64,000 nucleotides of DNA from Thiorhodococcus minor (GTDB taxonomy: Bacteria; Pseudomonadota; Gammaproteobacteria; Chromatiales; Chromatiaceae), in assembly GCF_010820565.1 (NCBI RefSeq), contig NZ_JAAIJQ010000016.1, positions 17,416 to 81,415 on the forward strand. Reading direction: 5' to 3'. Positions within the stretch are counted from its first letter, which is position 1. The number at the start of each line of letters is the position of its first letter. Under the pieces are notes generated by a model. It was not told the DNA's origin, did no database searches, and saw nothing but the letters and a program-made list of their open reading frames with translations. Of this stretch, positions 26,180 to 34,296 are shown in pieces. Both the position numbers and the translations under genes were made by a program.

Positions 26180-27560
26180 CTATGGCGACGAGGTCCGCGT
26201 CTTGCGCAATGTGCGCAACGACGGGACCTTTCCTGGCGAGCCCACTGGCACCCTGCTGATCCGGCGGGGCAGCACGGGCTTCGTCAAGGACGTCGGCACC
26301 TTTCTGCAGGACCAGATCATCTACTCCGTGCACTTCCTCGACAGCGACCGCATCGTCGGCTGCCGCGAGGAGGAGCTGCAGCCAGTGGACGCGCCTTGGA
26401 CTCCCAGTCGCTTCGAGTTCCGCGACCAGGTCGCTACGTCCCGCCCGCTCGGCGTCGAAGGGCGCGTGATGGTCGATACGGGTGAGGTCGGCGAAGTCAT
26501 CCGCGTCCTGCGCGACCACCCGGGTGGCGTCGCTTATCACGTGCACTTTCCGGGTCGCAATACCCTCATCGTTCCGGAGGCGGCCCTGACAGAGGCGCCT
26601 GAGGACGATACGGCAAGCTCAGGCACGGGGCCTCCTAGACAGACAACCACCACCAGCACCATGACCATGAGCCTCTCCTACGCCACCCAACAAGAGCCCA
26701 GCTCCGAGTACCGCTACCACTTGCTCCGCGCGGCCACCGAGCGCTTCCAGAGCGGACTGGCCGGATTGGACGAGGAGCAGATGCAGCAAGTCGAGCGACA
26801 GGCCCAGCAGACGTTCGATCTGGAAAGCCTGGTGCTGTCGACCAGCGAAGCGCGGGATACCCTGATTCCCGAGCCACGGCTGGACGACGCCGTCACCGAG
26901 ATCCGTGACCGCTACCCGGATGCGGCCGCCTTCGCAGCCGAGCTGGACGCCAACGGCCTCGACGAGACCGCGCTGCGCGGTGCCTTGCATCGCGAGCTGG
27001 TCTTCGACGCCGTCATGCAGCGCATCGGCAGCCGCGCGGAGCCGGTCAACGAGACCGACGAGCGCCTTTTCTACGAGCTGCACCACGAGCGCTTCACCGC
27101 ACCCGAGCGCCGCGGCGCACGCCACATCCTCATCACCATCAACGAGGAGTACGCGGAGAACGGCCGCGAGGCCGCGCGTGCACGCATCGACCAGATCGCT
27201 GCAGCCCTGAAGAAGCGCCCGGAGGACTTCGGCAAGCTGGCCCAAGCGCACTCCGAGTGCCCCACGGCCATGCAGCAGGGCCAGCTCGGCACCATTGCCC
27301 GCGGGCAGCTCTACCCCGAGCTGGACGCCGTGCTCTTCACACTCGAGCCAGGGCAGATCAGCGGGGTCGTGGAATCCGAGATCGGCCTCCACCTGCTGCT
27401 CTGTGAAATGGCGGAGCCGGTCACCACTGTCACCTTCGAGCAGGCGCGCACGAAGATCCATGCCATCCTGGACACCCGCCGGCGGCGGGAATGTCAGAAG
27501 AGCTGGATCGCTGCGCTCAAGCAACAGGCACCACCGCGAACGGAGGTCTCGACGGCATGA
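26163..27560 (+). CDS. nifZ-nifM: NifZ-NifM fusion protein
   Basis: 465 residues in one frame. Residues 1-150 are NifZ (YDYGDEVRVLRNVRNDGT, then GVEGRVMVDTGEVGEVIRV), which aids P-cluster maturation in the MoFe protein. A Thr/Ser-rich linker (about 155-172) leads to NifM, residues about 173-465: a helical N-part and a parvulin-type prolyl isomerase (GARHILITINEEY near 318, QLGTIARGQLYPELDAVLF near 377). NifM is needed to fold the Fe protein NifH. ATG codons at 26661 and 26667 in the linker could restart a free NifM of about 299 residues, but no ribosome site is visible there. Overlaps nifW upstream and clpX downstream. Confidence 0.92.
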   Translation: MRPQYDYGDEVRVLRNVRNDGTFPGEPTGTLLIRRGSTGFVKDVGTFLQDQIIYSVHFLDSDRIVGCREEELQPVDAPWTPSRFEFRDQVATSRPLGVEGRVMVDTGEVGEVIRVLRDHPGGVAYHVHFPGRNTLIVPEAALTEAPEDDTASSGTGPPRQTTTTSTMTMSLSYATQQEPSSEYRYHLLRAATERFQSGLAGLDEEQMQQVERQAQQTFDLESLVLSTSEARDTLIPEPRLDDAVTEIRDRYPDAAAFAAELDANGLDETALRGALHRELVFDAVMQRIGSRAEPVNETDERLFYELHHERFTAPERRGARHILITINEEYAENGREAARARIDQIAAALKKRPEDFGKLAQAHSECPTAMQQGQLGTIARGQLYPELDAVLFTLEPGQISGVVESEIGLHLLLCEMAEPVTTVTFEQARTKIHAILDTRRRRECQKSWIAALKQQAPPRTEVSTA

Positions 27561-28855
27561 ACGACAAGGTCCACAGCTGCTCTTTTTGCGGGGCGCAGCA
27601 AGCCCCGGAAACCCCGCTGATCGCGGGTATCGAGGGTCACATCTGCGAGGCCTGCGTCGGCCTGGCCCATCAAGTCATTAGCAGCTGGGGACGTGCCCGA
27701 GCACTGACGGGACCGCTCAAATCCCCGCCCAAGCCGATCGAGATCAAGGAGCACCTGGACCGCTACATCATTGGCCAGGAGGCCGCCAAGGAGACCCTAT
27801 CGGTCGCCGTCTACAACCACTACAAGCGCCTCGCCGTCGAGGCGAGCAATCCCAAACGCTCGCTCGAGGACGACGATCGCGTCGAGATCGACAAGTCGAA
27901 CATCCTGCTCCTCGGCCCCTCGGGGACGGGAAAGACCCTGCTCGCGAGCACGCTGGCGCGCATCGTCGGCGTCCCCTTCGTGATCGCGGACGCCACCACG
28001 CTGACGCAGGCAGGCTATGTGGGCGAGGACGTCGAGAGCATCCTCGCCCGTCTCTTGGACGCCGCCAACGGCAACCGCGAGGTCGCCGAATGGGGCATGG
28101 TCTACATCGACGAGGTCGATAAGCTCGCCCGCCAGGGCGAGACCGCCCACGGCACACGCGATGTCTCCGGCGAGGGCGTGCAGCAGGCGCTGCTGAAGCT
28201 GGTCGAGGGGACGCAGGTGAAGCTCGGCGGCAAGGGCCGCAAGGACGGCAGCGAGCCAGCGCTCATCGATACCCGCAACATCCTCTTCGTCGTCGGCGGT
28301 GCCTTCGCCGGGCTTGAGCAGGTGCTGAAGCGCCGCCGCAACGAGGGCGGCTTCGGGATCGGCTTCCACGCCGAGCCAGCCTCGGACGACAGCGCGGAGA
28401 AGCGCGACCCCGATCTCTACCGCGAGACCCATCCGGACGACCTACGCCAGTTCGGCTTGATTCCTGAGTTCATCGGCCGCTTCCCGGTCATCGTCGGGCT
28501 GCACGATCTGGATGAGGCCGCCTTGGTGAGAATCCTCACCGAGCCCAAGAATGCGCTGGTCCGCCAGTATCAGCAGCTTTTCAAATTCGAGGGTGTCGCG
28601 CTGGAATTCACCACGGACGCGCTCGCCGCCATCGCGCACAAGGCGATCGAGCGAGGAACCGGGGCACGCGGCCTGCGCAGCGTGCTGGAATCATTGCTAC
28701 AGCGGCCGATGTTTCAACTGCCGTCGCTCGAGGGTGTCCTTAGCTGCCGGGTAGGCGTGGAAGCTGTCCTCGGCGTCGGCGAGGTCGAGTGGTGCTATGC
28801 CGAATGCGAGGCGGAAGGAGAAACGGAAGGCGCACGGGCCGAGGCTGGCGCATAG
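27557..28855 (+). CDS. clpX: nif-linked ClpX paralogue
   Basis: 432 residues. Zinc-binding domain CSFCGAQ...HICEAC (about 8-38), Walker A GPSGTGKT near 122, pore loop GYVGED near 155, Walker B MVYIDEVDK near 183, and an IGF tripeptide (GFGIGFHAE near 277) of the type that docks on ClpP. ClpX unfolds proteins for ClpP. Nif-operon copies are known in Azotobacter-like clusters and may turn over or remodel nitrogenase assembly factors. The start ATG overlaps the nifM stop (ATGA). The C-terminus is acidic and Gly/Ala/Glu-rich, unlike housekeeping ClpX. Confidence 0.93.
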   Translation: MNDKVHSCSFCGAQQAPETPLIAGIEGHICEACVGLAHQVISSWGRARALTGPLKSPPKPIEIKEHLDRYIIGQEAAKETLSVAVYNHYKRLAVEASNPKRSLEDDDRVEIDKSNILLLGPSGTGKTLLASTLARIVGVPFVIADATTLTQAGYVGEDVESILARLLDAANGNREVAEWGMVYIDEVDKLARQGETAHGTRDVSGEGVQQALLKLVEGTQVKLGGKGRKDGSEPALIDTRNILFVVGGAFAGLEQVLKRRRNEGGFGIGFHAEPASDDSAEKRDPDLYRETHPDDLRQFGLIPEFIGRFPVIVGLHDLDEAALVRILTEPKNALVRQYQQLFKFEGVALEFTTDALAAIAHKAIERGTGARGLRSVLESLLQRPMFQLPSLEGVLSCRVGVEAVLGVGEVEWCYAECEAEGETEGARAEAGA

Positions 28856-28860
28856 AGCGC

Positions 28861-28884
28861 GAGCCGGCGTTGCGGCGCCGGCTC
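28861..28884 (+). terminator. Hairpin closing the nif operon
   Basis: GAGCCGGCG-TTGCGG-CGCCGGCTC, a perfect 9-bp GC stem starting 5 bp after the clpX stop. There is no long T-run, but position and strength fit an operon terminator. Confidence 0.7.
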
Positions 28885-28940
28885 GGGGAAGAGGTATCCA
28901 ATCTCCCGGTTGAGCTGGGGGATTGGCAATGCTGCTGATC

Positions 28941-28964
28941 GCCGCCAGCGCTCCGGCTGGCGGC
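28941..28964 (-). terminator. Hairpin after the hemerythrin-like gene
   Basis: GCCGCCAG-CGCTCCGG-CTGGCGGC, a perfect 8-bp stem just past the stop of the leftward gene at 28970. Together with 28861-28884 it separates the two convergent genes. Confidence 0.6.
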
Positions 28965-28969
28965 CCGCA

Positions 28970-29419
28970 TCAAGCCACCTGCTTGTCATCGCCACCCTCG
29001 AGCTTGCGGAGCAAGGGGTATAGATGCTCCGTCTCGCGCTGAATGCGATCCATCACCAGGGCGAACATCTGCTCGGTATCCTGCAGGAACGAGCTATAGT
29101 CGCTGATGGTGAGCGCATGGCGTTTCTGCGAGCACCACTCCTTGACGTAGGCCCCGAAAATGCGCTTGATCTCGGTCGATCCAGATAGGAAGCGATTGGC
29201 GGTGTTCTTGACCTTTTGGTCCGGATAGGAAATGAGCGCACCGCAGATATCGCGATCCACCAGCTCCATGTGCTCGCGAATCCGGTTGGTAAGATCGAAG
29301 AAGACGTCGCAGGCGACATCTGTGTCGCACATGGAGCGCTCGCGGACCAGATAGAGAAAGACGTTCGACAGCTCCGTAATCTTATGGTTCTGAGCGTGCA
29401 ATTGCGCAAAAGCGACCAT
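28970..29419 (-). CDS. Hemerythrin-like (HHE) helical protein
   Basis: 149 residues, predicted all-helical. His and Glu residues are spaced as in hemerythrin-type four-helix bundles: LHAQNHKITEL near 8, TNRIREHMELVDRD near 46, and RETEHLYPLL near 133. The match is imperfect, so the diiron site is an inference. If it binds O2 or NO it could protect the adjoining nitrogenase system. A strong GGAGGAG ribosome site precedes ATG 29419. It is transcribed against the nif operon. Confidence 0.5.
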   Translation of the reverse strand: MVAFAQLHAQNHKITELSNVFLYLVRERSMCDTDVACDVFFDLTNRIREHMELVDRDICGALISYPDQKVKNTANRFLSGSTEIKRIFGAYVKEWCSQKRHALTISDYSSFLQDTEQMFALVMDRIQRETEHLYPLLRKLEGGDDKQVA

Positions 29420-29909
29420 CGTAATACTCCTCCGGTCGGTGGAACGGCAGCCTAAGGATGTTATTGATTCGCTCCGCAGTGGGAGACTTTTGTCCTTCAG
29501 AGGTGGCTATGGACACAGGCCGTGATTCTGTCCACGACTCCAGCAAACCATAGCGGTCCCGGTATCTTACGCGAAACCTTATCTTGAATATAGTTTGCGC
29601 GCGATCAAGTTTTATTGATACCTCAATGCGGAGCGCATGGGCGCCTCGCTCCCGCACATCCCAAGGCTCGCGTGACTTTATGGGCATTCCGGGGGCCGCA
29701 GCTCCATGCCGAGCGAGCCCGCGAAGGGCCTTGATCGTCAGTCGGACCGGTAGGGTGGACGAGCGAGAGCGAAGTCCACCGAATCCCGCGCCGGCGTTGG
29801 TAGACTGCGCGGCGCTCGTCCACCCTTGCGGGACGCCGGGCCAATGGATGAGCGACGCCCGCGAAGCGAGGGGCCTTGTCGCAAGTGGTGGCGGTGGCAC
29901 CAACGCGAG
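29420..29909. other. 490-bp non-coding region with a palindromic repeat
   Basis: Holds the promoter of the leftward hemerythrin-like gene and a relatively AT-richer stretch (about 29440-29630). The rest is the repeat at 29750-29826. No gene is called; long frames on both strands lack motifs. Confidence 0.55.
29750..29826. repeat. Dispersed palindromic repeat, full copy
   Basis: GTAGGGTGGACGAGCG on the left pairs with CGCTCGTCCACCCTT on the right; the inner part GAAGTCCACCGAATCCCGCG is the reverse complement of the 55077-55143 core. A complete hairpin-forming member of the family, about 77 bp. Confidence 0.85.
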
Positions 29910-31487
29910 TCAAGCCCCGACCAGAGGAAACGTGACTGCCGTCGCCACCGCGAAGGCGATCGCGCTCGCAACGGCCCCAACGAAAGGATGCTGGGTGCGT
30001 CTGTACACCCAGCCGCTCATCAAGCCGTAGACGACGAAGAAGACCAGGATCGCCGGCACGATGATGATCAGGAAGAACAGCTCGTTGAGATTCAGCATGA
30101 CCGCCAACAGCAATGACAGCAGAAAGAGCACCTTGGTGAGGACATCGCCCCCCCTGGCCGCACCCTCGCCGCGCGTGAGCCATTCGTTCGCCATGAAGTA
30201 GGCGAGTGTCCCGCCGAGCATTGCCGCCACGACCCAGATGCGCTCGAGACCTGGCAGCAAGGCAGTGACGAAGCTGTCCGTGGAAACCCCGAATGCCAAG
30301 GTGAAATAGGCGGCCGTCACCACAGTCGCCAGCACATAGCCCCGCAAGCGAGGCTCCGGGCTTTGGGTCTTCTGCACAGAGAAGGGGCCAGCGCGCAGCG
30401 CCCAAAGTCCGAGCGCGGTCAGCGCCCCATAGACCCCGAAATGCAGGGCCAAATAGTCCCCGATCAGCACGGGCAAGAAGTCGGTCGGGAGCTTCCAGAG
30501 GATGAGGGGGGTGAGCACCGCCGGCGCGATGGCGATCGGCAGCAGGCGCCGCCAGGGCAGACCGGCCCCCGTCGGGCGCTCGGCAACCCGGGGCAAGAGG
30601 CGCGACAATGGCCAGGCGAGGCCGACCAGCCCGAGGTAGAGCAGGCCGAGCCAAGGCCCGCGCTTGTCGATGAAGCCGCCACCACTGCGCCCGAAGGTCT
30701 GGTCGAGCCAGTCGAGCGCGGCGCTGAGGCCTTCGCTGGCGTAGAGCACGCCGATGTGCTCGACGCCTCCGGCCAGCAGCAAGCGGCGCCCGGTGCCGTC
30801 GCCCAGGCTTCCCAGGGTCACTCCGGGCTCGGCGGCTCCGTCGCGCCCGTCCGACAAGACCTCCATCCCCTGACGATGCAGCATTTCTGGCTCGAGCGCC
30901 CCGTAGATCAGGAGCAGATTGGGCAGGTTGGCGGTTTGCGTATCCTCGGCCAGGTAGGGCGAGAGCAGCACCAAGGCGGAGACCTGGTCGGGATGCGCCA
31001 GGGCATAGCGTGCCAGGACATCCCCGGCCATCGAGTGTCCAACCAGGGCGAGACGCCCATCCGCCCCAGGCTGCGACAAAGCCAGGTCCACCGCGGGCCC
31101 TAGGGCATTGAGCAAGATCCGCAACCGCTTCTCCTGGTCCATCAGGCTCGACACGAAGGGATCCGCATTGCGCCCGTGGCCAGGAAAATCGAAGGTGACC
31201 ACAATGTAGCCGGCGCGCGCCAGCGTCGTCGCGTAGGGCTGCATCAGCTGCTGGGATCCGGCGAATCCGTGCGCGATGACGACCGCAGGTGCCGCGCGCG
31301 CCTCGAGCGGCCGGTAGACCGTCAGTGGAAGCTGGCCGATCCGCTCAGACTGCACTTGCAGACCCTGCGTCGCTTGGCCCAGCTGCCATAGCCCGACGCA
31401 AATAGCCGCAATGGCTACGACCGCAACGGCCGTGGACGCGCGGCCAGCCCAAGACGCATCTAGCAGTTTTCTCGAGACAGCGAGCAA
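29910..31487 (-). CDS. Alpha/beta hydrolase fused to a multi-span membrane domain
   Basis: 525 residues. One membrane span (about 17-36) leads to an alpha/beta-hydrolase domain (about 50-265): AVVIAHGFAGSQQ for the oxyanion loop, VTFDFPGHG, and the nucleophile elbow LVGHSMAG with Ser at about residue 152. Residues 280-525 hold about eight membrane spans with no recognised motif. TTG 31487 is used as start because an ideal AAGGAG site lies 6 bases upstream. The C-terminal membrane half suggests a lipid-like substrate or an exporter-like role, but neither is shown. Confidence 0.85.
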   Translation of the reverse strand: MLAVSRKLLDASWAGRASTAVAVVAIAAICVGLWQLGQATQGLQVQSERIGQLPLTVYRPLEARAAPAVVIAHGFAGSQQLMQPYATTLARAGYIVVTFDFPGHGRNADPFVSSLMDQEKRLRILLNALGPAVDLALSQPGADGRLALVGHSMAGDVLARYALAHPDQVSALVLLSPYLAEDTQTANLPNLLLIYGALEPEMLHRQGMEVLSDGRDGAAEPGVTLGSLGDGTGRRLLLAGGVEHIGVLYASEGLSAALDWLDQTFGRSGGGFIDKRGPWLGLLYLGLVGLAWPLSRLLPRVAERPTGAGLPWRRLLPIAIAPAVLTPLILWKLPTDFLPVLIGDYLALHFGVYGALTALGLWALRAGPFSVQKTQSPEPRLRGYVLATVVTAAYFTLAFGVSTDSFVTALLPGLERIWVVAAMLGGTLAYFMANEWLTRGEGAARGGDVLTKVLFLLSLLLAVMLNLNELFFLIIIVPAILVFFVVYGLMSGWVYRRTQHPFVGAVASAIAFAVATAVTFPLVGA

Positions 31488-31681
31488 GATCGGCTCCTTA
31501 ACTGAGCGCCAGCGGCGCGATCACACATCATGAATCGGCAGCCGCGCTGCCACCAGTGCACTCAGACCGCGCCCCTCCGTCAATACAAAGCTTTGAATCG
31601 AGAGCTGGCGGCTGCGATGGGGGTTCTAGGTTAAACTCGACACTGAGCAGAGATAGAATCCTCATTCGGAGCAATCAAGCC

Positions 31682-31885
31682 ATGCTGGACAAGAAGCTAC
31701 TCGACATCCTGGTCTGCCCTGTGACCAAGGGCCCGCTCGTCTTCGACCGCGACAGGGCGGAGCTCATCTCGCTCTCCGCGCAGCTCGCCTACCCCATTCG
31801 TGACGACATCCCCGTGATGCTCGAAGAGGAGGCCCGCCACCTTTCGCTGGAAGAAATGGACAGCTACCGCGAGGCGGCACGCTAG
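31682..31885 (+). CDS. Trm112/YcaR-family small protein
   Basis: 67 residues: [17 protein letters not shown], then [12 protein letters not shown]. Trm112 homologues activate methyltransferases in eukaryotes and archaea; the bacterial role is unclear (the gene often sits near lpxK/kdsB). Only the first Cys of the usual zinc site remains (CPVT instead of CPVC; ELIS instead of ELIC), a variant shared by many proteobacterial members, so zinc binding is doubtful. Confidence 0.92.
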   Translation: MLDKKLLDILVCPVTKGPLVFDRDRAELISLSAQLAYPIRDDIPVMLEEEARHLSLEEMDSYREAAR

Positions 31886-32122
31886 CCAACACAGACCCGA
31901 CAGCGGCGCCCAAGCGAGCGGACCTGGCGCATGAGGCCGGCCGCAACCGCTCGATCTCGCCTCGGATGTTCCGAAGTGACCGCGCGAGGTCGCACAAGCA
32001 AGCCCTTGGAGACAAGCCGACAAGCAAGCACCCACAAGCTCGGAGCCGGCCCACGCCGATCCCCCTCGGGGGCAGAGCGCTCTGCCGCTTAGAGCCGGGC
32101 CGAATCCGGCTCCCCGAGGACG

Positions 32123-33292
32123 GTGCCGAGGTTGCGATTGACCGATCTCCTTCCCAGACCGCGGACAAGACGGGCTCGAGAGGCCCTCGCCGTCCAGATC
32201 GAGCAAGCCTACGCGCAGCTCCGCACCTCGCTGACCGTCAATATCCTCAATGGCCTCATCGTCGTCCTCATCTTCTGGGACGTCCTCGGCCCACGCCGCC
32301 TCCTCGCCTGGCTGCTCGCCCTCTACGCGGTCACCCTGCTCAGATATCTCGTACTGCGCGAATTCGAGGCACCGGCGAAGCGCTCCCGACAAAGCCACCT
32401 AGATTGGGGCTCGCTCTTCATGCTCGGCGCCTTGGCATCCGGACTCGTCTGGGGTACGGCCGGCATCGTCCTCTTCCACCCGACCTCGGTGGCGCATCAG
32501 ATCTTCCTGGCCTTCGTTCTCGGAGGCATGATCGCGGGCGCTCTACCACTGCTTTCAGCCATCGTCCCGGCCTTTCCCCTGTTCGCGATCCCAGTCGCCA
32601 TCCCGATCATGCTCGAGCTCGCGACCGCCGGGACGCGGCTGCACCTGACCATGGCGCTGCTCGTCCTCATCTTCCTAGTCGCCATGCTCGTCTCGTCGGC
32701 GCGCTTCAGCCGCGTCTTCCGCGAGTCGATCGAGCTTCGCATCAAGCTGAGCTCATCCATCAAGGAGAAAGAGCAAGAGGCCTTGCTGGCGCGGATCGAC
32801 ACGCTCACCGGCATCGCCAACCGCCGGCTGTTCGATGAAGCCCTCGCGAGCGAATGGAGACGCGCTCAGCGCACGGAAACCCGCCTGTCCCTGCTGATCG
32901 CGGACATCGATCACTTCAAGCGCTACAACGACCAGCTCGGACACCCGGCGGGCGACGCCTGCCTCAAGAAGGTGGCCGCCTCCATGGCCACCGCCGCCCG
33001 CCGTCCGGGCGACCTCGCCGCACGCATCGGCGGCGAGGAGTTCGCCTTCATCCTGCCCAATACGGGCTATCGCGACGCCGGGGCGATCGCCGAGCGCATC
33101 CGCGAGGACATCCTGGCGCTGCAGATCCCACACCCCGCCTCGCCCATCTCGGACTGCGTCACCATCAGCCTCGGCGTCGCCGAGCTCAGGCCGAAAGCAG
33201 GCACATCGCCACAGGCCCTTATCCAGGCCGCCGACGACGCCCTCTATCGCGCCAAGAGCCAGGGACGCAACCAGGTCGTTGCCACGGCCTAG
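32123..33292 (+). CDS. Membrane diguanylate cyclase (GGDEF)
   Basis: 389 residues. About six membrane spans (about 37-200) form an unassigned sensor, followed by a short coiled linker (IKLSSSIKEKEQEALLARID) and a GGDEF domain: DTLTGIANRR, DIDHFKRYNDQLGH and the active site GGEEF near 309. RPGD, five residues before GGEEF, is a complete RxxD inhibitory site, so product feedback is expected. It makes c-di-GMP from two GTP. GTG 32123 is the likely start; the exact N-terminus is uncertain. Confidence 0.92.
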   Translation: MPRLRLTDLLPRPRTRRAREALAVQIEQAYAQLRTSLTVNILNGLIVVLIFWDVLGPRRLLAWLLALYAVTLLRYLVLREFEAPAKRSRQSHLDWGSLFMLGALASGLVWGTAGIVLFHPTSVAHQIFLAFVLGGMIAGALPLLSAIVPAFPLFAIPVAIPIMLELATAGTRLHLTMALLVLIFLVAMLVSSARFSRVFRESIELRIKLSSSIKEKEQEALLARIDTLTGIANRRLFDEALASEWRRAQRTETRLSLLIADIDHFKRYNDQLGHPAGDACLKKVAASMATAARRPGDLAARIGGEEFAFILPNTGYRDAGAIAERIREDILALQIPHPASPISDCVTISLGVAELRPKAGTSPQALIQAADDALYRAKSQGRNQVVATA

Positions 33293-33408
33293 GCAGGGGA
33301 GCAGGGGCGCGCCAGGTGGCGCCCCGCGGCGAGCAGCACCAGAATCGCACCCAGCGCGAAGATGCCGGCCCCGAAGGGCCGCGGCCGCCGGCCTCGCTCC
33401 CGGCTCAT
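33289..33408 (-). CDS. 39-residue single-span membrane peptide (candidate)
   Basis: Begins at ATG 33408, overlapping the cytochrome b561 stop as ATGA, and ends at TAG 33289-33291. The product has a basic start (MSRERGRRPRP), one hydrophobic span (GAGIFALGAILVLLAAG) and a short basic tail. The stop-start overlap and the proper membrane topology support a real small gene coupled to the cytochrome. It converges on and overlaps the GGDEF gene end by 4 bp. Confidence 0.5.
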   Translation of the reverse strand: MSRERGRRPRPFGAGIFALGAILVLLAAGRHLARPCSPA

Positions 33409-33992
33409 TGCGCCTTCTCGCGCTTGTCGCCGGTGATCATGGCGCCGATCAGATTCTCCTGGTGCGCCATGCTGGAAAAGAGCACCCCGGCCAGGTGGGC
33501 AAGCACCAGCCCGAGCGACAGGAAGGCGAAGAATTCGTGCACCTCCTCGAGCGCCTCATTCTCGTAGCCGTGCGCGTCCGCGAGAGAGAGCCCCGTGAGC
33601 CCGGTCAAGCCGACGGACAGGATGAGCGCGAGGATCATGGCGCCGCCGGCCGGGTTGTGCCCGAGATAGCGTGGGGCGCGAAAGGCGATGGCATCCTTGA
33701 GATAGGCGAGCACGGCGCGGGGGCCGCGGACGAAATCGGTGAAACGGGCATGGCGCGCTCCGATCACACCCCAGACGAGCCGCACCGCGAGGAGCCCAAG
33801 GACCAGATAGCCGGCCCAGATGTGCAGGCCCATGACTTCGTCCTCGGTCACGAAGGCCACCGCGAAGGCGGCGACCAGCGTCCAGTGGAAGACCCGCACC
33901 AAGGGGTCCCAGACGCGGACCTTACCTGTGCCCGGGGAAGAGTGGTCGATTGTGCGCTCTGCTCCGGCCGGAGCTTGCGTGGATGTCGTCAT
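33405..33992 (-). CDS. Cytochrome b561-type membrane protein
   Basis: 195 residues, four membrane spans. The heme-ligand His residues of the b561/Ni-Fe-hydrogenase cytochrome b family are present: RVFHWTLVAAF near 36, GLHIWAGYLVLG near 56, EEVHEFFAFLSLG near 150 and LAHLAGVL near 164. It moves electrons between the quinone pool and a periplasmic partner, often a c-type cytochrome. No dedicated partner is adjacent; the 39-residue membrane peptide downstream is the only candidate in the operon. Confidence 0.9.
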   Translation of the reverse strand: MTTSTQAPAGAERTIDHSSPGTGKVRVWDPLVRVFHWTLVAAFAVAFVTEDEVMGLHIWAGYLVLGLLAVRLVWGVIGARHARFTDFVRGPRAVLAYLKDAIAFRAPRYLGHNPAGGAMILALILSVGLTGLTGLSLADAHGYENEALEEVHEFFAFLSLGLVLAHLAGVLFSSMAHQENLIGAMITGDKREKAQ

Positions 33993-34296
33993 GAGTCAAT
34001 TACCTCGGCGAATCGTTGTCCTGCGGGATCACGGCCGATATTGCCGCGTGTCGAGGCGTAGATTAGTGCCGAGGCACTGACCGATGCCTATCGGCCGTTG
34101 TCAGCGTTCGGTCAGGGGGGAAAGGCAGTGGGCAGTGGGCAGTGGGCAGTGGGATGCTAGCGAGCCTTCAGCGCGCGATCCTCCGAGGTGCCTGGAGCAG
34201 AGGATGCGCGCCAACAGCTACCGAGCATGACTGCCGCCGATTCGCATCAGGTCCAGGCCAGGCCCCAGAGGAGAGAGGCGCCGAGCAGACGCGCGC
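33993..34296. other. 304-bp non-coding region
   Basis: Lies between two leftward genes: upstream of cytochrome b561 and downstream of rapA. It contains the GGCAGTG heptamer repeat at 34124-34151. No gene is supported. Confidence 0.55.
34124..34151. repeat. Heptamer tandem repeat (GGCAGTG)x4
   Basis: Four exact copies of GGCAGTG in a row. A slippage-prone simple repeat in non-coding DNA. Confidence 0.95.

Noticed and set aside
29623..30654. 343-codon leftward frame crossing the repeat at 29750
   Set aside because: It runs through a palindromic repeat and antisense or alternate frame of the hydrolase membrane domain; no motifs.
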